Source of the DNA: an uncultured Oscillospiraceae bacterium
GTDB taxonomy: Bacteria > Bacillota > Clostridia > Oscillospirales > Acutalibacteraceae
Assembly (NCBI GenBank): GCA_900543215.1
Contig: UQQR01000006.1
Coordinates: 1-64,000, forward strand
Reading direction: 5' to 3'
Length of the DNA stretch: 64,000 bases
Shown here: positions 1-8,901 of the stretch, in pieces
How the letters are laid out: each line of letters starts with the position of its first letter
How positions within the stretch are numbered: position 1 is the stretch's first letter
Translations under genes and position numbers: made by a program
The notes under the pieces: model-generated
The model's database searches: none
Told to the model about the DNA's origin: nothing
The model's input: only the letters and a program-made list of their open reading frames with translations

Positions 1-2
1 AG

Positions 3-1139
3 CGCTATTGGGGCGAGCCGATTCCGATAGTTCACTGCGATAAGTGCGGCTATGTTCCCGTACCCGAAAGCGAGCTTCCGCTTGTTCTTCCGAATGTTGA
101 TTCATATGAGCCTACCGATAACGGCGAATCTCCGCTTGCAAAAATGACCGACTGGGTAAATACTACCTGTCCGCATTGCGGCGGTCCCGCTCAGCGTGAG
201 ACCGATACAATGCCCCAGTGGGCGGGTTCTTCATGGTATTTCCTCCGCTATTGCGATCCGCACAACGATAAGGAGCTTGCTTCAAAGGAAGCCCTTAAAT
301 ACTGGACTCCCGTTGATTGGTATAACGGCGGTATGGAGCATACCACACTTCACTTGCTTTACAGCCGCTTCTGGCATAAGTTCCTTTACGATATAGGTGC
401 GGTTCCCACTCCCGAGCCGTACGCAAAGCGTACAAGCCACGGTATGATTTTGGGTGAGAACGGCGAAAAAATGTCCAAATCAAGGGGCAATGTGGTAAAT
501 CCCGATGAAATTGTCCGTGATTACGGTGCGGACACAATGCGTGTGTACGAAATGTTCATAGGCGATTTTGAAAAGGCGGCGCCCTGGAGCCAGTCCTCCA
601 TTAAGGGCAGTAAGCGTTTCCTTGATAAGGTTTGGAGCCTTGCCGAAAAGCTTACCGACGGCGACGCTTACAGAAAAGAGCTTGAATCGTCGTTTAATCG
701 CACGGTTAAAAAAGTAACCGAGGATATAGAGGGACTTAAAATGAACACCGCAATAGCGGCGCTTATGTCTCTGCTTAACGAGATTCAGGCGACAGGCTCG
801 GTTAATAGGGCGGAGTTTAAAACATATCTTATCTTGCTTAACCCCTTTGCTCCGCATATAACCGAGGAACTTTGGCAACAGGCAGGCTTTGACGGTATGC
901 TTAACGAGGCTGAATGGCCGACCTATGACGAATCAAAGTGCGCTGAAAGCACGGTGGAAATAGCTGTTCAGGTAAACGGTAAAATCAAGACAAGGATAAA
1001 TGTCCCTGCCGATATATCCGCACCCGACGCAATAGCCGCCGCTAAGGCAGAAGCGCCTGTTTCCGCCGCTATCGAGGGCAAGACGGTTGTAAAAGAGCTT
1101 TATGTACCCAAAAAGCTTGTTAATATCGTTGTAAAATAA
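3..1139 (+). CDS. leuS: Leucyl-tRNA synthetase, 3' part (partial)
   Basis: Class I aminoacyl-tRNA synthetase that charges tRNA-Leu in the cytoplasm. The frame is open from the first bases of the window (RYWGEPIPIVHC), so the 5' end lies outside; an internal ATG at 144 is not the start. About 378 residues of a protein normally near 800 are present. The KMSKS signature is at 468-482 and is followed by the anticodon-binding domain. The C-terminal domain ends in KLVNIVVK, typical of the family. No clear terminator follows; a separate promoter for secG does. Confidence 0.97.
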   Translation, partial: RYWGEPIPIVHCDKCGYVPVPESELPLVLPNVDSYEPTDNGESPLAKMTDWVNTTCPHCGGPAQRETDTMPQWAGSSWYFLRYCDPHNDKELASKEALKYWTPVDWYNGGMEHTTLHLLYSRFWHKFLYDIGAVPTPEPYAKRTSHGMILGENGEKMSKSRGNVVNPDEIVRDYGADTMRVYEMFIGDFEKAAPWSQSSIKGSKRFLDKVWSLAEKLTDGDAYRKELESSFNRTVKKVTEDIEGLKMNTAIAALMSLLNEIQATGSVNRAEFKTYLILLNPFAPHITEELWQQAGFDGMLNEAEWPTYDESKCAESTVEIAVQVNGKIKTRINVPADISAPDAIAAAKAEAPVSAAIEGKTVVKELYVPKKLVNIVVK

Positions 1140-1164
1140 ATTTGCGTTTTGGTTAAAATATTTA

Positions 1165-1193
1165 TTGCAAATTTTGTATTGTTATGGTATTAT
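1165..1193 (+). promoter_or_regulatory. Sigma-A-type promoter for secG
   Basis: TTGCAA at 1165-1170 and TATTAT at 1188-1193 are separated by 17 bp. A TGG just before the -10 box adds an extended -10 element. The promoter lies about 35 bp upstream of the secG start. Confidence 0.6.
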
Positions 1194-1227
1194 ATACTTG
1201 TTTATTTGTGTAATGGAGGTGTAATCC

Positions 1228-1476
1228 GTGAGTGTAATTGAGTTAATTCTCGGAATAGTTGTTATTCTGGTATCACTTTTCATAATCGCAGTCGTTCTTT
1301 TACAGCAGGGTCACCGTGCCGGCATAAACGGCGCGATATCCGGCGGTGCCGATACATTCCTTTCCAAAAACAAAGCAAGAACTTTCGATGCGTCATTAGC
1401 ACGCTGGACAAAGTGGATCGCAGTTCTTTTCTTCGTACTTGCGATTGTTGCTAATGTTATTGCTTTAAGGGGGTAA
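1228..1476 (+). CDS. secG: Preprotein translocase subunit SecG
   Basis: Small membrane subunit of the SecYEG channel. The 82-residue length is typical. There are two hydrophobic segments (about residues 4-26 and 60-80), joined by a glycine-rich loop with the characteristic QQGHRAGINGAISGGAD stretch. The GTG start at 1228 is chosen because GGAGGT lies at 1215-1220 and the protein begins directly with the first membrane helix. In Firmicutes secG often precedes rnr and smpB; here rpsU follows instead. Confidence 0.93.
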   Translation: MSVIELILGIVVILVSLFIIAVVLLQQGHRAGINGAISGGADTFLSKNKARTFDASLARWTKWIAVLFFVLAIVANVIALRG

Positions 1477-1515
1477 ACCTCTGTAAGGCTTTTTATTACC
1501 GGTATAAAGTAATTC

Positions 1516-1544
1516 TTGACTATACCGCGCTTATATAGTATAAT
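1516..1544 (+). promoter_or_regulatory. Sigma-A-type promoter for rpsU
   Basis: TTGACT at 1516-1521 and a perfect TATAAT at 1539-1544 have 17 bp between them. The expected transcription start is about 45 nt before the rpsU ATG. Confidence 0.75.
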
Positions 1545-1597
1545 AAGCCTTGCGATTAGATTAGACCCCTGCTATTTTGCGGAGGGAGGGAATATAA

Positions 1598-1774
1598 ATG
1601 AGTCAAGTAAGAATCAAAGAAAACGAGTCTCTCGATAACGCTTTGCGTCGCTTTAAAAGACAGACCGCAAAGGACGGCGTTATCCAGGAGGTTCGCAAGA
1701 GAGAGCACTATGAAAAGCCCTCTGTTAAGCGTAAAAAGAAGTCGGAAGCTGCTCGTAAAAGAAAGTTCCGCTGA
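1598..1774 (+). CDS. rpsU: 30S ribosomal protein S21
   Basis: Small-subunit ribosomal protein of 58 residues. It starts MSQVRIKENESLDNALRRFK and ends in a highly basic lysine/arginine tail, as S21 does. The ATG at 1598 follows a very strong GGAGGGAGGG site at 1581-1590. It has its own promoter upstream and a clean terminator downstream, so it is probably a single-gene transcript. Confidence 0.96.
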   Translation: MSQVRIKENESLDNALRRFKRQTAKDGVIQEVRKREHYEKPSVKRKKKSEAARKRKFR

Positions 1775-1790
1775 TATTTACCAAATCAGA

Positions 1791-1820
1791 AAAGCGGTTT
1801 TATTAAACCGCTTTTTATTT
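1791..1820 (+). terminator. Rho-independent terminator after rpsU
   Basis: A perfect 10-bp stem, AAAGCGGTTT (1791-1800) with AAACCGCTTT (1805-1814), has a 4-nt loop and runs straight into T-rich sequence. Confidence 0.9.
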
Positions 1821-1837
1821 TATTAAGGATATTTTTT

Positions 1838-2338
1838 ATGTTGCTTAAACCGAAAATAAAGCTCACTAAAATAACTGATATAAGCCTTTCGTTGCTTAAA
1901 AAGTATGGAATCAAGGCTTTGATACTGGATGTTGACAATACACTTTCCACACACCACGGTCAGGTTTTAACGGACGGGCTTGAGGATTGGCTTAAAGAAA
2001 TGAAGTCAGCCGAAATAGGACTTGTAATACTTTCAAATTCTAAGGAAGAAAGGGTAAAGCCGTTTGCCGCAAAAATCGGACTCGATTATATAAGCTTGGG
2101 GTTAAAACCCTTGCCGTTCCGCTTTTCGGCGGCGCTTAAAAAGCTCAATTTCGCAAAAAGGGAGACGGCAATCGTGGGCGACCAGATTTTTACCGATACG
2201 CTCGGCGGTAATGCTTACGGTGTTAAAACAATTCTTTTAGACCCGATAAAGCCCGAAGCCTCGCTTAGATTCAGAATTAAACGCAGACTTGAACGCTTAG
2301 TGTATAAGATATATCATATAAAGAATACGGAGGAATAA
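1838..2338 (+). CDS. yqeG: YqeG family HAD IIIA-type phosphatase
   Basis: Haloacid-dehalogenase superfamily phosphatase of 166 residues, the usual YqeG size. HAD motif I is DVDNTLS (around residue 31) and motif II is the serine in LSNSKEE. The acidic motif GDQIFTDTLGGN provides the Mg2+ ligands. The physiological substrate is not established; YqeG belongs to the phosphatidylglycerophosphatase-like HAD branch. The ATG at 1838 follows AAGGATA. Only 3 nt separate it from nfo, so the two are likely co-transcribed, with no obvious promoter of their own after the rpsU terminator. Confidence 0.88.
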   Translation: MLLKPKIKLTKITDISLSLLKKYGIKALILDVDNTLSTHHGQVLTDGLEDWLKEMKSAEIGLVILSNSKEERVKPFAAKIGLDYISLGLKPLPFRFSAALKKLNFAKRETAIVGDQIFTDTLGGNAYGVKTILLDPIKPEASLRFRIKRRLERLVYKIYHIKNTEE

Positions 2339-2341
2339 CAA

Positions 2342-3190
2342 ATGCCGAAATTCGGTCCTGCCGGCAATGCGGCAAGCTTTTCCGAAATGGGATACAAAAA
2401 CAGTCTCGATGTGCCGGATTATATTGTTAAAATGGGATTGGACTGCTACGAATACCAATGCGGAAGGGGTGTTAATATCGGCGAGGAAAAAGCAAGGCTC
2501 TTAGGCAAAAAAGCGTCCGCTGCCGGAATAGGGCTTTCCCTCCATGCCCCGTATTATATCTCTATGTCGTCGGTTGAGGAAGAAAAACGCAAAAATTCGG
2601 TTAATTATATTTTGGCGTCTGCCCGTGCGGTAAACGCAATGGGCGGCAACAGAATTGTTGTTCATACAGGCTCGTGCGGCAAAATTTCAAGAGAAGAAGC
2701 GCTTGCGCTTGCTAAGGATACAATGCGTATGGCTTTGGACGCACTTGACAGCGAGGGGCTTTCAAATATACACATTTGTCCCGAAACTATGGGAAAGGTA
2801 AATCAGCTCGGCAAGCTTGATGAGGTATTGGAGCTTTGCTTGCTTGATGAAAGGCTTATCCCGTGTATCGATTTCGGGCATCTTAACGCAAGAGACCTCG
2901 GTTGCCTTAAGGAATTTTCCGATTACGAGAATATATTTATTAAAATAAGAGACAGGTTAGGAACGGACAGACTTAAGAGCTTCCATTCTCATTTTTCAAA
3001 GATTGAGTATACAACAGGCGGCGAAAAACGCCACCTTACCTTTGAAGACACGGTTTACGGACCCGATTATGAGCCTGTAATGGAGCTTGTCTTGAAATAC
3101 GGATGCGACCCGACATTTATCTGCGAATCCGCCGGAACACAGGCGGAGGACGCAAAGAAAATGAGGGATTATTACTATTCCATAGTTTAG
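2342..3190 (+). CDS. nfo: Deoxyribonuclease IV (endonuclease IV, AP endonuclease)
   Basis: Base-excision-repair enzyme that cuts DNA 5' to abasic sites. It has 282 residues with a TIM-barrel fold and a three-metal (Zn) site. Family ligand motifs are visible in order: SLHAPYY, NRIVVHTGS, ICPETMGK, IPCIDFGHLNAR, LKSFHSHFS and FICESA. The ATG at 2342 is preceded by CGGAGGAATAAC, giving a strong ribosome site. It is tightly coupled to yqeG upstream, and the P-type ATPase begins 13 nt downstream. Confidence 0.95.
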   Translation: MPKFGPAGNAASFSEMGYKNSLDVPDYIVKMGLDCYEYQCGRGVNIGEEKARLLGKKASAAGIGLSLHAPYYISMSSVEEEKRKNSVNYILASARAVNAMGGNRIVVHTGSCGKISREEALALAKDTMRMALDALDSEGLSNIHICPETMGKVNQLGKLDEVLELCLLDERLIPCIDFGHLNARDLGCLKEFSDYENIFIKIRDRLGTDRLKSFHSHFSKIEYTTGGEKRHLTFEDTVYGPDYEPVMELVLKYGCDPTFICESAGTQAEDAKKMRDYYYSIV

Positions 3191-3203
3191 GAGTGTATTT
3201 GGT

Positions 3204-5792
3204 ATGATTTGGCACAGCACCTCTACTGCCGATATACTTGCCGAGCTTGAGGTTGACGATAAAAAAGGTCTCCCCAACGGCGTTGCGGATATGCGGCTTC
3301 AGATAAACGGTAAAAATGTTATTTCAAGTATTGAAAAGCCGACATTTTTCAAGCGATTTGCTATGCAGTTTAAAAGCAAAATCGTTATTTTTCTTATTGT
3401 TGTTGCGCTTATTTCTTTTTTTGTTTCCCTTATGTACAGGGAGGTAAACAGCTTTTCGCCGTTACTTATAATAGGAATTGTTGTAATGAATGCGGCTCTC
3501 AGCGCTTATCAGCTTCACGGCTGTGACGACGCACTCGACAGTATGAAGAATTATACCAGTCCCACAACATCCGTTTTGCGTGACGGTATTGTAAAGTCTG
3601 TTAATTCGGCTCTGTTGGTTCCCGGAGATATTATTATACTTGAGGCAGGGGATTACATACCTGCCGACGCCAGAATTATAGAATGTAACGAATTCAGGTG
3701 CAACGAATCGCAGTTCACGGAGGAGGAAATACCCGTTGAGAAAAATGCCGATGTGTTGCTTGAGGATATTACCGCCGTTGAGGAACGCAAAAATATGGTC
3801 TTTTCCGGGACAAGCGTTGCACACGGAACGGCAAAGGCGGTAGTGACCGCGACGGGACTTAATACCGAAATTGGTCATACCTCCGCTATATTACAGCAGA
3901 CGGGTGAAACCGTACTGCCGCTTGAAAACGAGCTTGACGGAATAGGAAAGACCGTAAACGCCATAATACTTGCGGTTTGCGGAATAACATTTGTTATAGG
4001 TATGATACAGAATTTTTCAAGCGGAAATTTTGCGAGTATGACGCTTAAAACGCTTGTTAATTCGGTTGCGCTTGCGGTTGCCGCAATACCCGAAAGCCTG
4101 CCGGCGATAGCTACCGTTGTAATAGCGCTCGGGCTTAAACGCATTGTACACAGCAATATAATAGTCAAGGATTTCGCGGCGCTCGAAACGCTCGGAAAAA
4201 CCGATGTTATATGCTCGGATAAAACCGGAATACTTACACGCAATAAAATGCGTCTCGCAAAAATATACGACGGTGATAAGCTTACCGATGTTACAAGTGA
4301 ACCGCTTGACGAAAAAACGGCTTTGGTGCTTAAGCTTGCGACCGCTTGTTCAACGCTTCGCAACGATTCGACCGAGGACGCCATAAAAAAGGCGTGCCTT
4401 ACCTTTAATTCAATGTCCGAAAAGGATATTGAGGGATTTTTCCCGAAGCTTGCCGTTATTCCGTTTGATTCGGAAAGAAAAACAATGACGGTTATTACAA
4501 TGATAAACGAAAAGCCGTTTGCCATTGTAAAGGGCGCGCCCGAAAATGTAATACCTAATTGTACCGGTTGCGACTCTGAAAAAATATTGGAGCTTAATGA
4601 AAAATTGGCTTCCGATGCTCTGAGAATCGTGTGTATCGCAATGCGTCCGCTTGATAATATTCCGGCTAATCCAAACCCAGAGGACACTGAAAGGGAGCTT
4701 ACCTTTGTGGGACTTCTGGGACTTGACGACCCGCCGAGAGATACGGTTATAGACGACATAAAGACCTGTGCCGACGCAGGCATCAGAACCGTTATGATTA
4801 CGGGAGATAATCTTGCTACGGCAAGCTCGGTTGCAAGGCGTATCGGTATTTTAACCGACGGTACAAAAGCGATTACAGGCGAAGAGCTTGCTGATTTAAG
4901 CGATAAAGATCTTGAAAACAGCATTAAGGATTATTCGGTATACGCAAGAATTTCTCCGCAGGACAAGACAAGGATAGTAAAAGCTTGGCAGAAATCCGGC
5001 GGAACCGTTACCGTTACGGGCGACAGCGTGCAGGACGCCGAGGCGCTTTCCGCGGCGGATGTCGGCTGTGCGATGGGCAAATTCGGTGCCGATGTGGCAA
5101 AGGGAAATGCCGATATAATAATAGCGAACAACAGGTTCAGTTCTGTTGTTTGTGCGATAAGAGAAAGCCGAGGTTTTTTCGACAATATCAAAAAGGCGGT
5201 CTATTATCTTGTTTCGTGCAATTTCGGCGAGCTTATCACCGTGTTTGCGGGACTTCTTGCGTTTGCGGTATCTCCCGTATCTGCAGTTCAGCTTTTGTGG
5301 GTTAATATGCTTACGGACAGCGCCCCTGCGGTAGCGCTCAGTATGGAGAGTGCGGAAAAAACCGTTATGAAGCGCAAGCCTGATTCGGCTATCGGTAAAA
5401 TATTCAGCGGAACTGCGCTTTTAAACATTTTATTGCAAAGTGTTTTTATAGCGGCAATGTCGCTTACGGCTTTTGTTATAGGCAGAAAATCGGGCAACGC
5501 CGTAGGTATGTCAATGACCTTCGGAGTTCTCTCAATGTCGCAGATTTTCCACTGCTATAATAATAAATCCTTCGGCTCTGTTATAAACAAGCATATTTTT
5601 TCAAACAAATTTATGAATTATTCGGCGGTACTCGCCCTGTTTATAACCGTATTTTTGCTGTTTACTCCGGCAGGCCATGTATTCGGAATGGCAGTGCTAA
5701 CCTTCAAACAATTTATGATTTCTTTGCTTTTATCTCTGATTATTGTTCCTTTTACGGAGCTTCTTAAGCTTTTGGACAGAATAAAAGACTGA
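3204..5792 (+). CDS. P-type cation ATPase, calcium-type, with divergent catalytic motifs
   Basis: P-type transporting ATPase of 862 residues, PII (Ca2+-like) architecture, without heavy-metal-binding or CPx motifs. Transport-site residues of the SERCA/PMR1 type look intact: PESLP in M4, CNFGEL in M5 and NMLTDSAP in M6. The phosphorylated Asp is D339 and TGDN and DDPPR are present. Three otherwise near-invariant motifs are altered: TGES is TEEE (172-175), DKTGT is DKTGI (I343), and GDGVND is GDSVQD (606-611). The essential acidic residues in each motif survive, so it may still pump, perhaps with altered kinetics; the ion is inferred as Ca2+ or Mn2+. It probably belongs to the yqeG-nfo transcript. 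Confidence 0.88.
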   Translation: MIWHSTSTADILAELEVDDKKGLPNGVADMRLQINGKNVISSIEKPTFFKRFAMQFKSKIVIFLIVVALISFFVSLMYREVNSFSPLLIIGIVVMNAALSAYQLHGCDDALDSMKNYTSPTTSVLRDGIVKSVNSALLVPGDIIILEAGDYIPADARIIECNEFRCNESQFTEEEIPVEKNADVLLEDITAVEERKNMVFSGTSVAHGTAKAVVTATGLNTEIGHTSAILQQTGETVLPLENELDGIGKTVNAIILAVCGITFVIGMIQNFSSGNFASMTLKTLVNSVALAVAAIPESLPAIATVVIALGLKRIVHSNIIVKDFAALETLGKTDVICSDKTGILTRNKMRLAKIYDGDKLTDVTSEPLDEKTALVLKLATACSTLRNDSTEDAIKKACLTFNSMSEKDIEGFFPKLAVIPFDSERKTMTVITMINEKPFAIVKGAPENVIPNCTGCDSEKILELNEKLASDALRIVCIAMRPLDNIPANPNPEDTERELTFVGLLGLDDPPRDTVIDDIKTCADAGIRTVMITGDNLATASSVARRIGILTDGTKAITGEELADLSDKDLENSIKDYSVYARISPQDKTRIVKAWQKSGGTVTVTGDSVQDAEALSAADVGCAMGKFGADVAKGNADIIIANNRFSSVVCAIRESRGFFDNIKKAVYYLVSCNFGELITVFAGLLAFAVSPVSAVQLLWVNMLTDSAPAVALSMESAEKTVMKRKPDSAIGKIFSGTALLNILLQSVFIAAMSLTAFVIGRKSGNAVGMSMTFGVLSMSQIFHCYNNKSFGSVINKHIFSNKFMNYSAVLALFITVFLLFTPAGHVFGMAVLTFKQFMISLLLSLIIVPFTELLKLLDRIKD

Positions 5793-5804
5793 ATGATTTT
5801 CGGA

Positions 5805-5834
5805 TTAATCACCAATAATATTACGGGTGATTAA
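5805..5834 (+). promoter_or_regulatory. Inverted repeat over the start of the 201-aa protein
   Basis: TTAATCACC (5805-5813) and GGTGATTAA (5826-5834) form a perfect 9-bp stem with a 12-nt loop. It sits between the P-ATPase stop and the next gene and contains that gene's only ribosome-binding sequence. It could occlude translation or, less likely given the weak T-tract, act as a terminator. Confidence 0.45.
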
Positions 5835-5835
5835 C

Positions 5836-6441
5836 TTGAAAAATACCGTTAAATATGTACTGTTGCTTGCGGGACTGTGCGTTCTCTGTCTTTTAACGCT
5901 TGTCGGCGGCGGATACGCATATCTTAGCTTTAACACCGAAAAAACCGACAAAAAGGCGTCACAGGTGCCGTATGAATTTGCTCCGCCCGAAAATGCGGGA
6001 ATTATGTTTGAATTTTGCGGCGACAGAACCTTTGTTTACCTGAATTTTGAAAATGAGGAAATGAAGATAGTATTTCCGTTAAACGGAGATTCGGAAGACA
6101 CGGTCTACGGTTACAGTGTGGATTATACCGTTAAGGGCGACTATTATCTGTTAGCGGAGATAATCGACGCGGCGGACGGTATCGAGCTTCAGTCAGACGA
6201 TGGTAAATACAGGTATACAGGGGTACAGATTGCGGAGCTTTTGAGCAACACGGTTGACACCGAAGAGCTTAAAAGGAATATAATCACAGCGCTCGCGGGG
6301 AAGACGGCAGATTTCGGTATTGACGAAAATGTTTTTTATGATATTATAAAAAAAGGAGATACAAACCTTACCGTGCCGGATTGCCACAGGTGGGCTGAGT
6401 ATTTAAGCCTGCTTTGCAAAAACTGTACGGTAGTTAATTGA
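5836..6441 (+). CDS. Membrane-anchored extracytoplasmic protein, function unknown
   Basis: I do not recognise the family. The 201-residue protein has one N-terminal hydrophobic helix (about residues 6-28) and a mixed, mostly acidic extracytoplasmic domain with no catalytic motif I can name. There is no lipobox cysteine, so it is probably tethered by the helix. The TTG at 5836 is preferred because GGGTGA (5825-5830) is correctly spaced from it; an in-frame GTG at 5827 lies inside that same ribosome site. It sits between a P-ATPase and glnN on the same strand, with 21 nt to glnN, and may be co-transcribed. Confidence 0.65.
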   Translation: MKNTVKYVLLLAGLCVLCLLTLVGGGYAYLSFNTEKTDKKASQVPYEFAPPENAGIMFEFCGDRTFVYLNFENEEMKIVFPLNGDSEDTVYGYSVDYTVKGDYYLLAEIIDAADGIELQSDDGKYRYTGVQIAELLSNTVDTEELKRNIITALAGKTADFGIDENVFYDIIKKGDTNLTVPDCHRWAEYLSLLCKNCTVVN

Positions 6442-6462
6442 TTTTTAAAACGGAGGCATAAG

Positions 6463-8553
6463 ATGGATAAGGTAACAGGGCTTTTCGGAAGTAATGTATT
6501 TAATGATTCGGTAATGGTTGAACGCCTGCCGAAGGATACATATAAAATACTCAAAAGCGCCATTAAGGAAGGCAAGGGAATAGACAGCAGTATAGCCGAT
6601 ACGGTCGCGTCCGCAATGAAGGATTGGGCGATTGAAAAGGGCGCTACGCATTTTACACACTGGTTCCAGCCGCTTACAGGTATAACCGCCGAAAAGCACG
6701 ACAGCTTTATAGTACCGACCGATGACGGACATATTATTATGGAGTTTTCCGGAAAAGAGCTTATAAAAGGCGAACCTGACGCTTCTTCATTTCCGTCGGG
6801 CGGTTTAAGAGCCACATTCGAGGCAAGAGGATATACAGCGTGGGACCCGAGTTCTTATGCCTTTTTAAAGGACGATACCCTTTGTATACCTACGGCGTTT
6901 TGCTCATACAGCGGCGAGGCACTCGACCAGAAAACACCTCTTCTGCGTAGTATGGAGGCTATAAACAAGCAGGCGTTAAGAATAGCCCACATCTTCGGAA
7001 TTAACGATGTTAAAAAGGTTACCGCAACCGTAGGACCCGAACAGGAGTATTTTCTTGTTGATAAAAAAATGTACGATAAACGCCCCGACCTTATCTACTG
7101 CGGCAGAACTCTTATAGGCGCAATGCCGCCAAAGGGTCAGGAGATGGATGACCATTATTTCGGCGTTTTAAAGCCGAGAATTGCCACTTTTATGCGTGAC
7201 CTTGACGAGGAACTATGGAAACTCGGTGTGCTTGCGAAGACCGAGCATAACGAGGTTGCTCCGGCTCAGCACGAGTTGGCTCCCATATTCACAACAACAA
7301 ACATCGCGGCTGACCACAATCAGCTTACAATGGAAATGATGAAGAAAACAGCTCTCCGTCACGGGCTTGTCTGCCTGCTGCACGAAAAACCGTTTGACGG
7401 CGTAAACGGAAGCGGCAAGCACAATAACTGGTCTCTTTCTACCGACACGGGCGTCAATTTCTTAAGCCCCGGTAAAAATCCGAGCGAAAATTCACTTTTC
7501 CTGCTTACCCTTGCCGCTGTTATTAAGGCGGTTGACGAGCATCAGGATCTCCTGCGTATATCCGTCGCCACGGCAGGCAACGACCACCGCCTCGGCGCAA
7601 ATGAAGCGCCACCCGCCATTATTTCTATGTTTTTGGGCGACGAGCTTACGGGAATACTCGAATCAATAGAAAACGGCGTTCATCACGACGACGCAAAGCG
7701 TGTTAAAATGACGGTAGGCGCTGATATAATACCTTTTATACGCCGTGACAATACTGACCGTAACCGTACCTCGCCCTTTGCCTTTACCGGCAATAAGTTT
7801 GAGTTCAGAATGTTAGGCTCCGCCTCATCAATTTCCGATACCAATGTAATGCTTAACACTATGGTTGCCGACGTTTTCTCGCAGTTTGCGGACAGGCTTG
7901 AAAAATGCGATAATGTCGAAAAAGAGCTCCATTTAATAATTAAGGAGACAATGGAAAAACACAAACGCATTATCTTCAACGGCGACGGTTATTCGGATGA
8001 GTGGCAGTTGGAAGCAAAAAAGAGGGGACTACTGAATTTGAAGTCGACCGTAGACGCGCTTCCGCTGCTTAAATCGGAGGATAATATAGCAATGTTTGAG
8101 CGCCACGGAGTATTAAGCCGTGCCGAAATCAACTCAAGGGTAGACATAGTGCTTGAAAACTATTCAAAGATAATACATATAGAGGCTCTTACCCTTATTG
8201 AGATGATGAACCGTCAGGTAATACCGGCGATAAGCGCATACACCGATAAGCTTTGCAGAGGACTTATAAATAAGCGCAGTATAGGCGTTAAGGTGGACGA
8301 TACGGCGGATACCGAAATAATTGTCCGTCTGTCCGCGGCAGGGGCTGAAATCTATAAGTTAAACGCCGACCTTAAAATGGCTGTTTCTTCCGCTGAAAAG
8401 CGTGCGGATATGCTTGAAAGAGCAACCGCTTACCACGATATTGTTTTAAGGCTTATGAACGATATAAGGAAATATGCCGACAGTGCGGAGGCTGTTGTTT
8501 CTATGGAGGATTGGCCCTATCCGAGCTACGGCGAGCTTTTGTTCAGCATATAA
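6463..8553 (+). CDS. glnN: Glutamine synthetase type III
   Basis: ATP-dependent formation of glutamine from glutamate and ammonium. Its 696 residues match type III (GlnN, about 700) rather than type I (about 440-470). Characteristic segments include the N-terminal MKDWAIEKGATHFTHWFQP, the substrate/metal-binding HNEVAPAQHELAPIF, NGSGKHNNWS, and the C-terminal type-III extension. The ATG follows CGGAGG. Type III enzymes are common in Bacteroides, Clostridia and cyanobacteria. A strong terminator follows. Confidence 0.96.
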   Translation: MDKVTGLFGSNVFNDSVMVERLPKDTYKILKSAIKEGKGIDSSIADTVASAMKDWAIEKGATHFTHWFQPLTGITAEKHDSFIVPTDDGHIIMEFSGKELIKGEPDASSFPSGGLRATFEARGYTAWDPSSYAFLKDDTLCIPTAFCSYSGEALDQKTPLLRSMEAINKQALRIAHIFGINDVKKVTATVGPEQEYFLVDKKMYDKRPDLIYCGRTLIGAMPPKGQEMDDHYFGVLKPRIATFMRDLDEELWKLGVLAKTEHNEVAPAQHELAPIFTTTNIAADHNQLTMEMMKKTALRHGLVCLLHEKPFDGVNGSGKHNNWSLSTDTGVNFLSPGKNPSENSLFLLTLAAVIKAVDEHQDLLRISVATAGNDHRLGANEAPPAIISMFLGDELTGILESIENGVHHDDAKRVKMTVGADIIPFIRRDNTDRNRTSPFAFTGNKFEFRMLGSASSISDTNVMLNTMVADVFSQFADRLEKCDNVEKELHLIIKETMEKHKRIIFNGDGYSDEWQLEAKKRGLLNLKSTVDALPLLKSEDNIAMFERHGVLSRAEINSRVDIVLENYSKIIHIEALTLIEMMNRQVIPAISAYTDKLCRGLINKRSIGVKVDDTADTEIIVRLSAAGAEIYKLNADLKMAVSSAEKRADMLERATAYHDIVLRLMNDIRKYADSAEAVVSMEDWPYPSYGELLFSI

Positions 8554-8559
8554 ATTTTT

Positions 8560-8596
8560 AAAGGCATATAACGCAACAGCGCTATATGCCTTTTCT
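8560..8596 (+). terminator. Terminator after glnN
   Basis: A perfect 11-bp stem, AAAGGCATATA (8560-8570) with TATATGCCTTT (8583-8593), ends in TTTT. The right arm contains the stop codon of the opposite-strand araC remnant, so the hairpin once lay between two convergent genes. Confidence 0.85.
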
Positions 8597-8901
8597 TTCG
8601 CGGTGCTTTCTGTACATAGTAGGAGTCATTCCGGTAACCGCTTTAAATTCACGGCAGAAATGATAAACGCTTGAAAATCCGCATTCATATGAAATATCCG
8701 TTACAGGTTCGGCAGTCTCGCAAAGAAGCCTGTCGGCTTTTTTATCCGCATTTTAAGTATGTACTGCTTTGGGCTTTTTCCGTATTACCGTTTAAACAGT
8801 CTTCTCTTATAGCTTTCGCTTATACCCGCGCTTGAAGCAATCAAATCATTGTTAAGCTCGGGGTTATAGAGATTTTCGTCTATATATTCCACGGCGCGTG
8901 T
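8582..8901 (-). pseudogene. AraC-family regulator, C-terminal HTH remnant
   Basis: Read on the minus strand, this interval encodes the DNA-binding half of an AraC/XylS regulator. RAVEYIDENLYNPELNND and ASSAGISESYKRRLFKR match the first HTH; ISYECGFSSVYHFCREF and GMTPTMYRKHR match the second HTH and C-terminal tail. It is broken twice: an in-frame TAA at 8785-8787, where the family has Y or F, and a 1-nt loss in the A-run at 8738-8743 that shifts the frame before KKADRLL. The N-terminal sensor domain is missing; homology stops near 8900, where the oxidoreductase fragment begins on the other strand. Confidence 0.85.

Noticed and set aside
3875..4924. Open frame of 349 codons on the minus strand opposite the P-ATPase
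   Set aside because: Ser-rich antisense reading of a conserved transporter; no homology or start signal.
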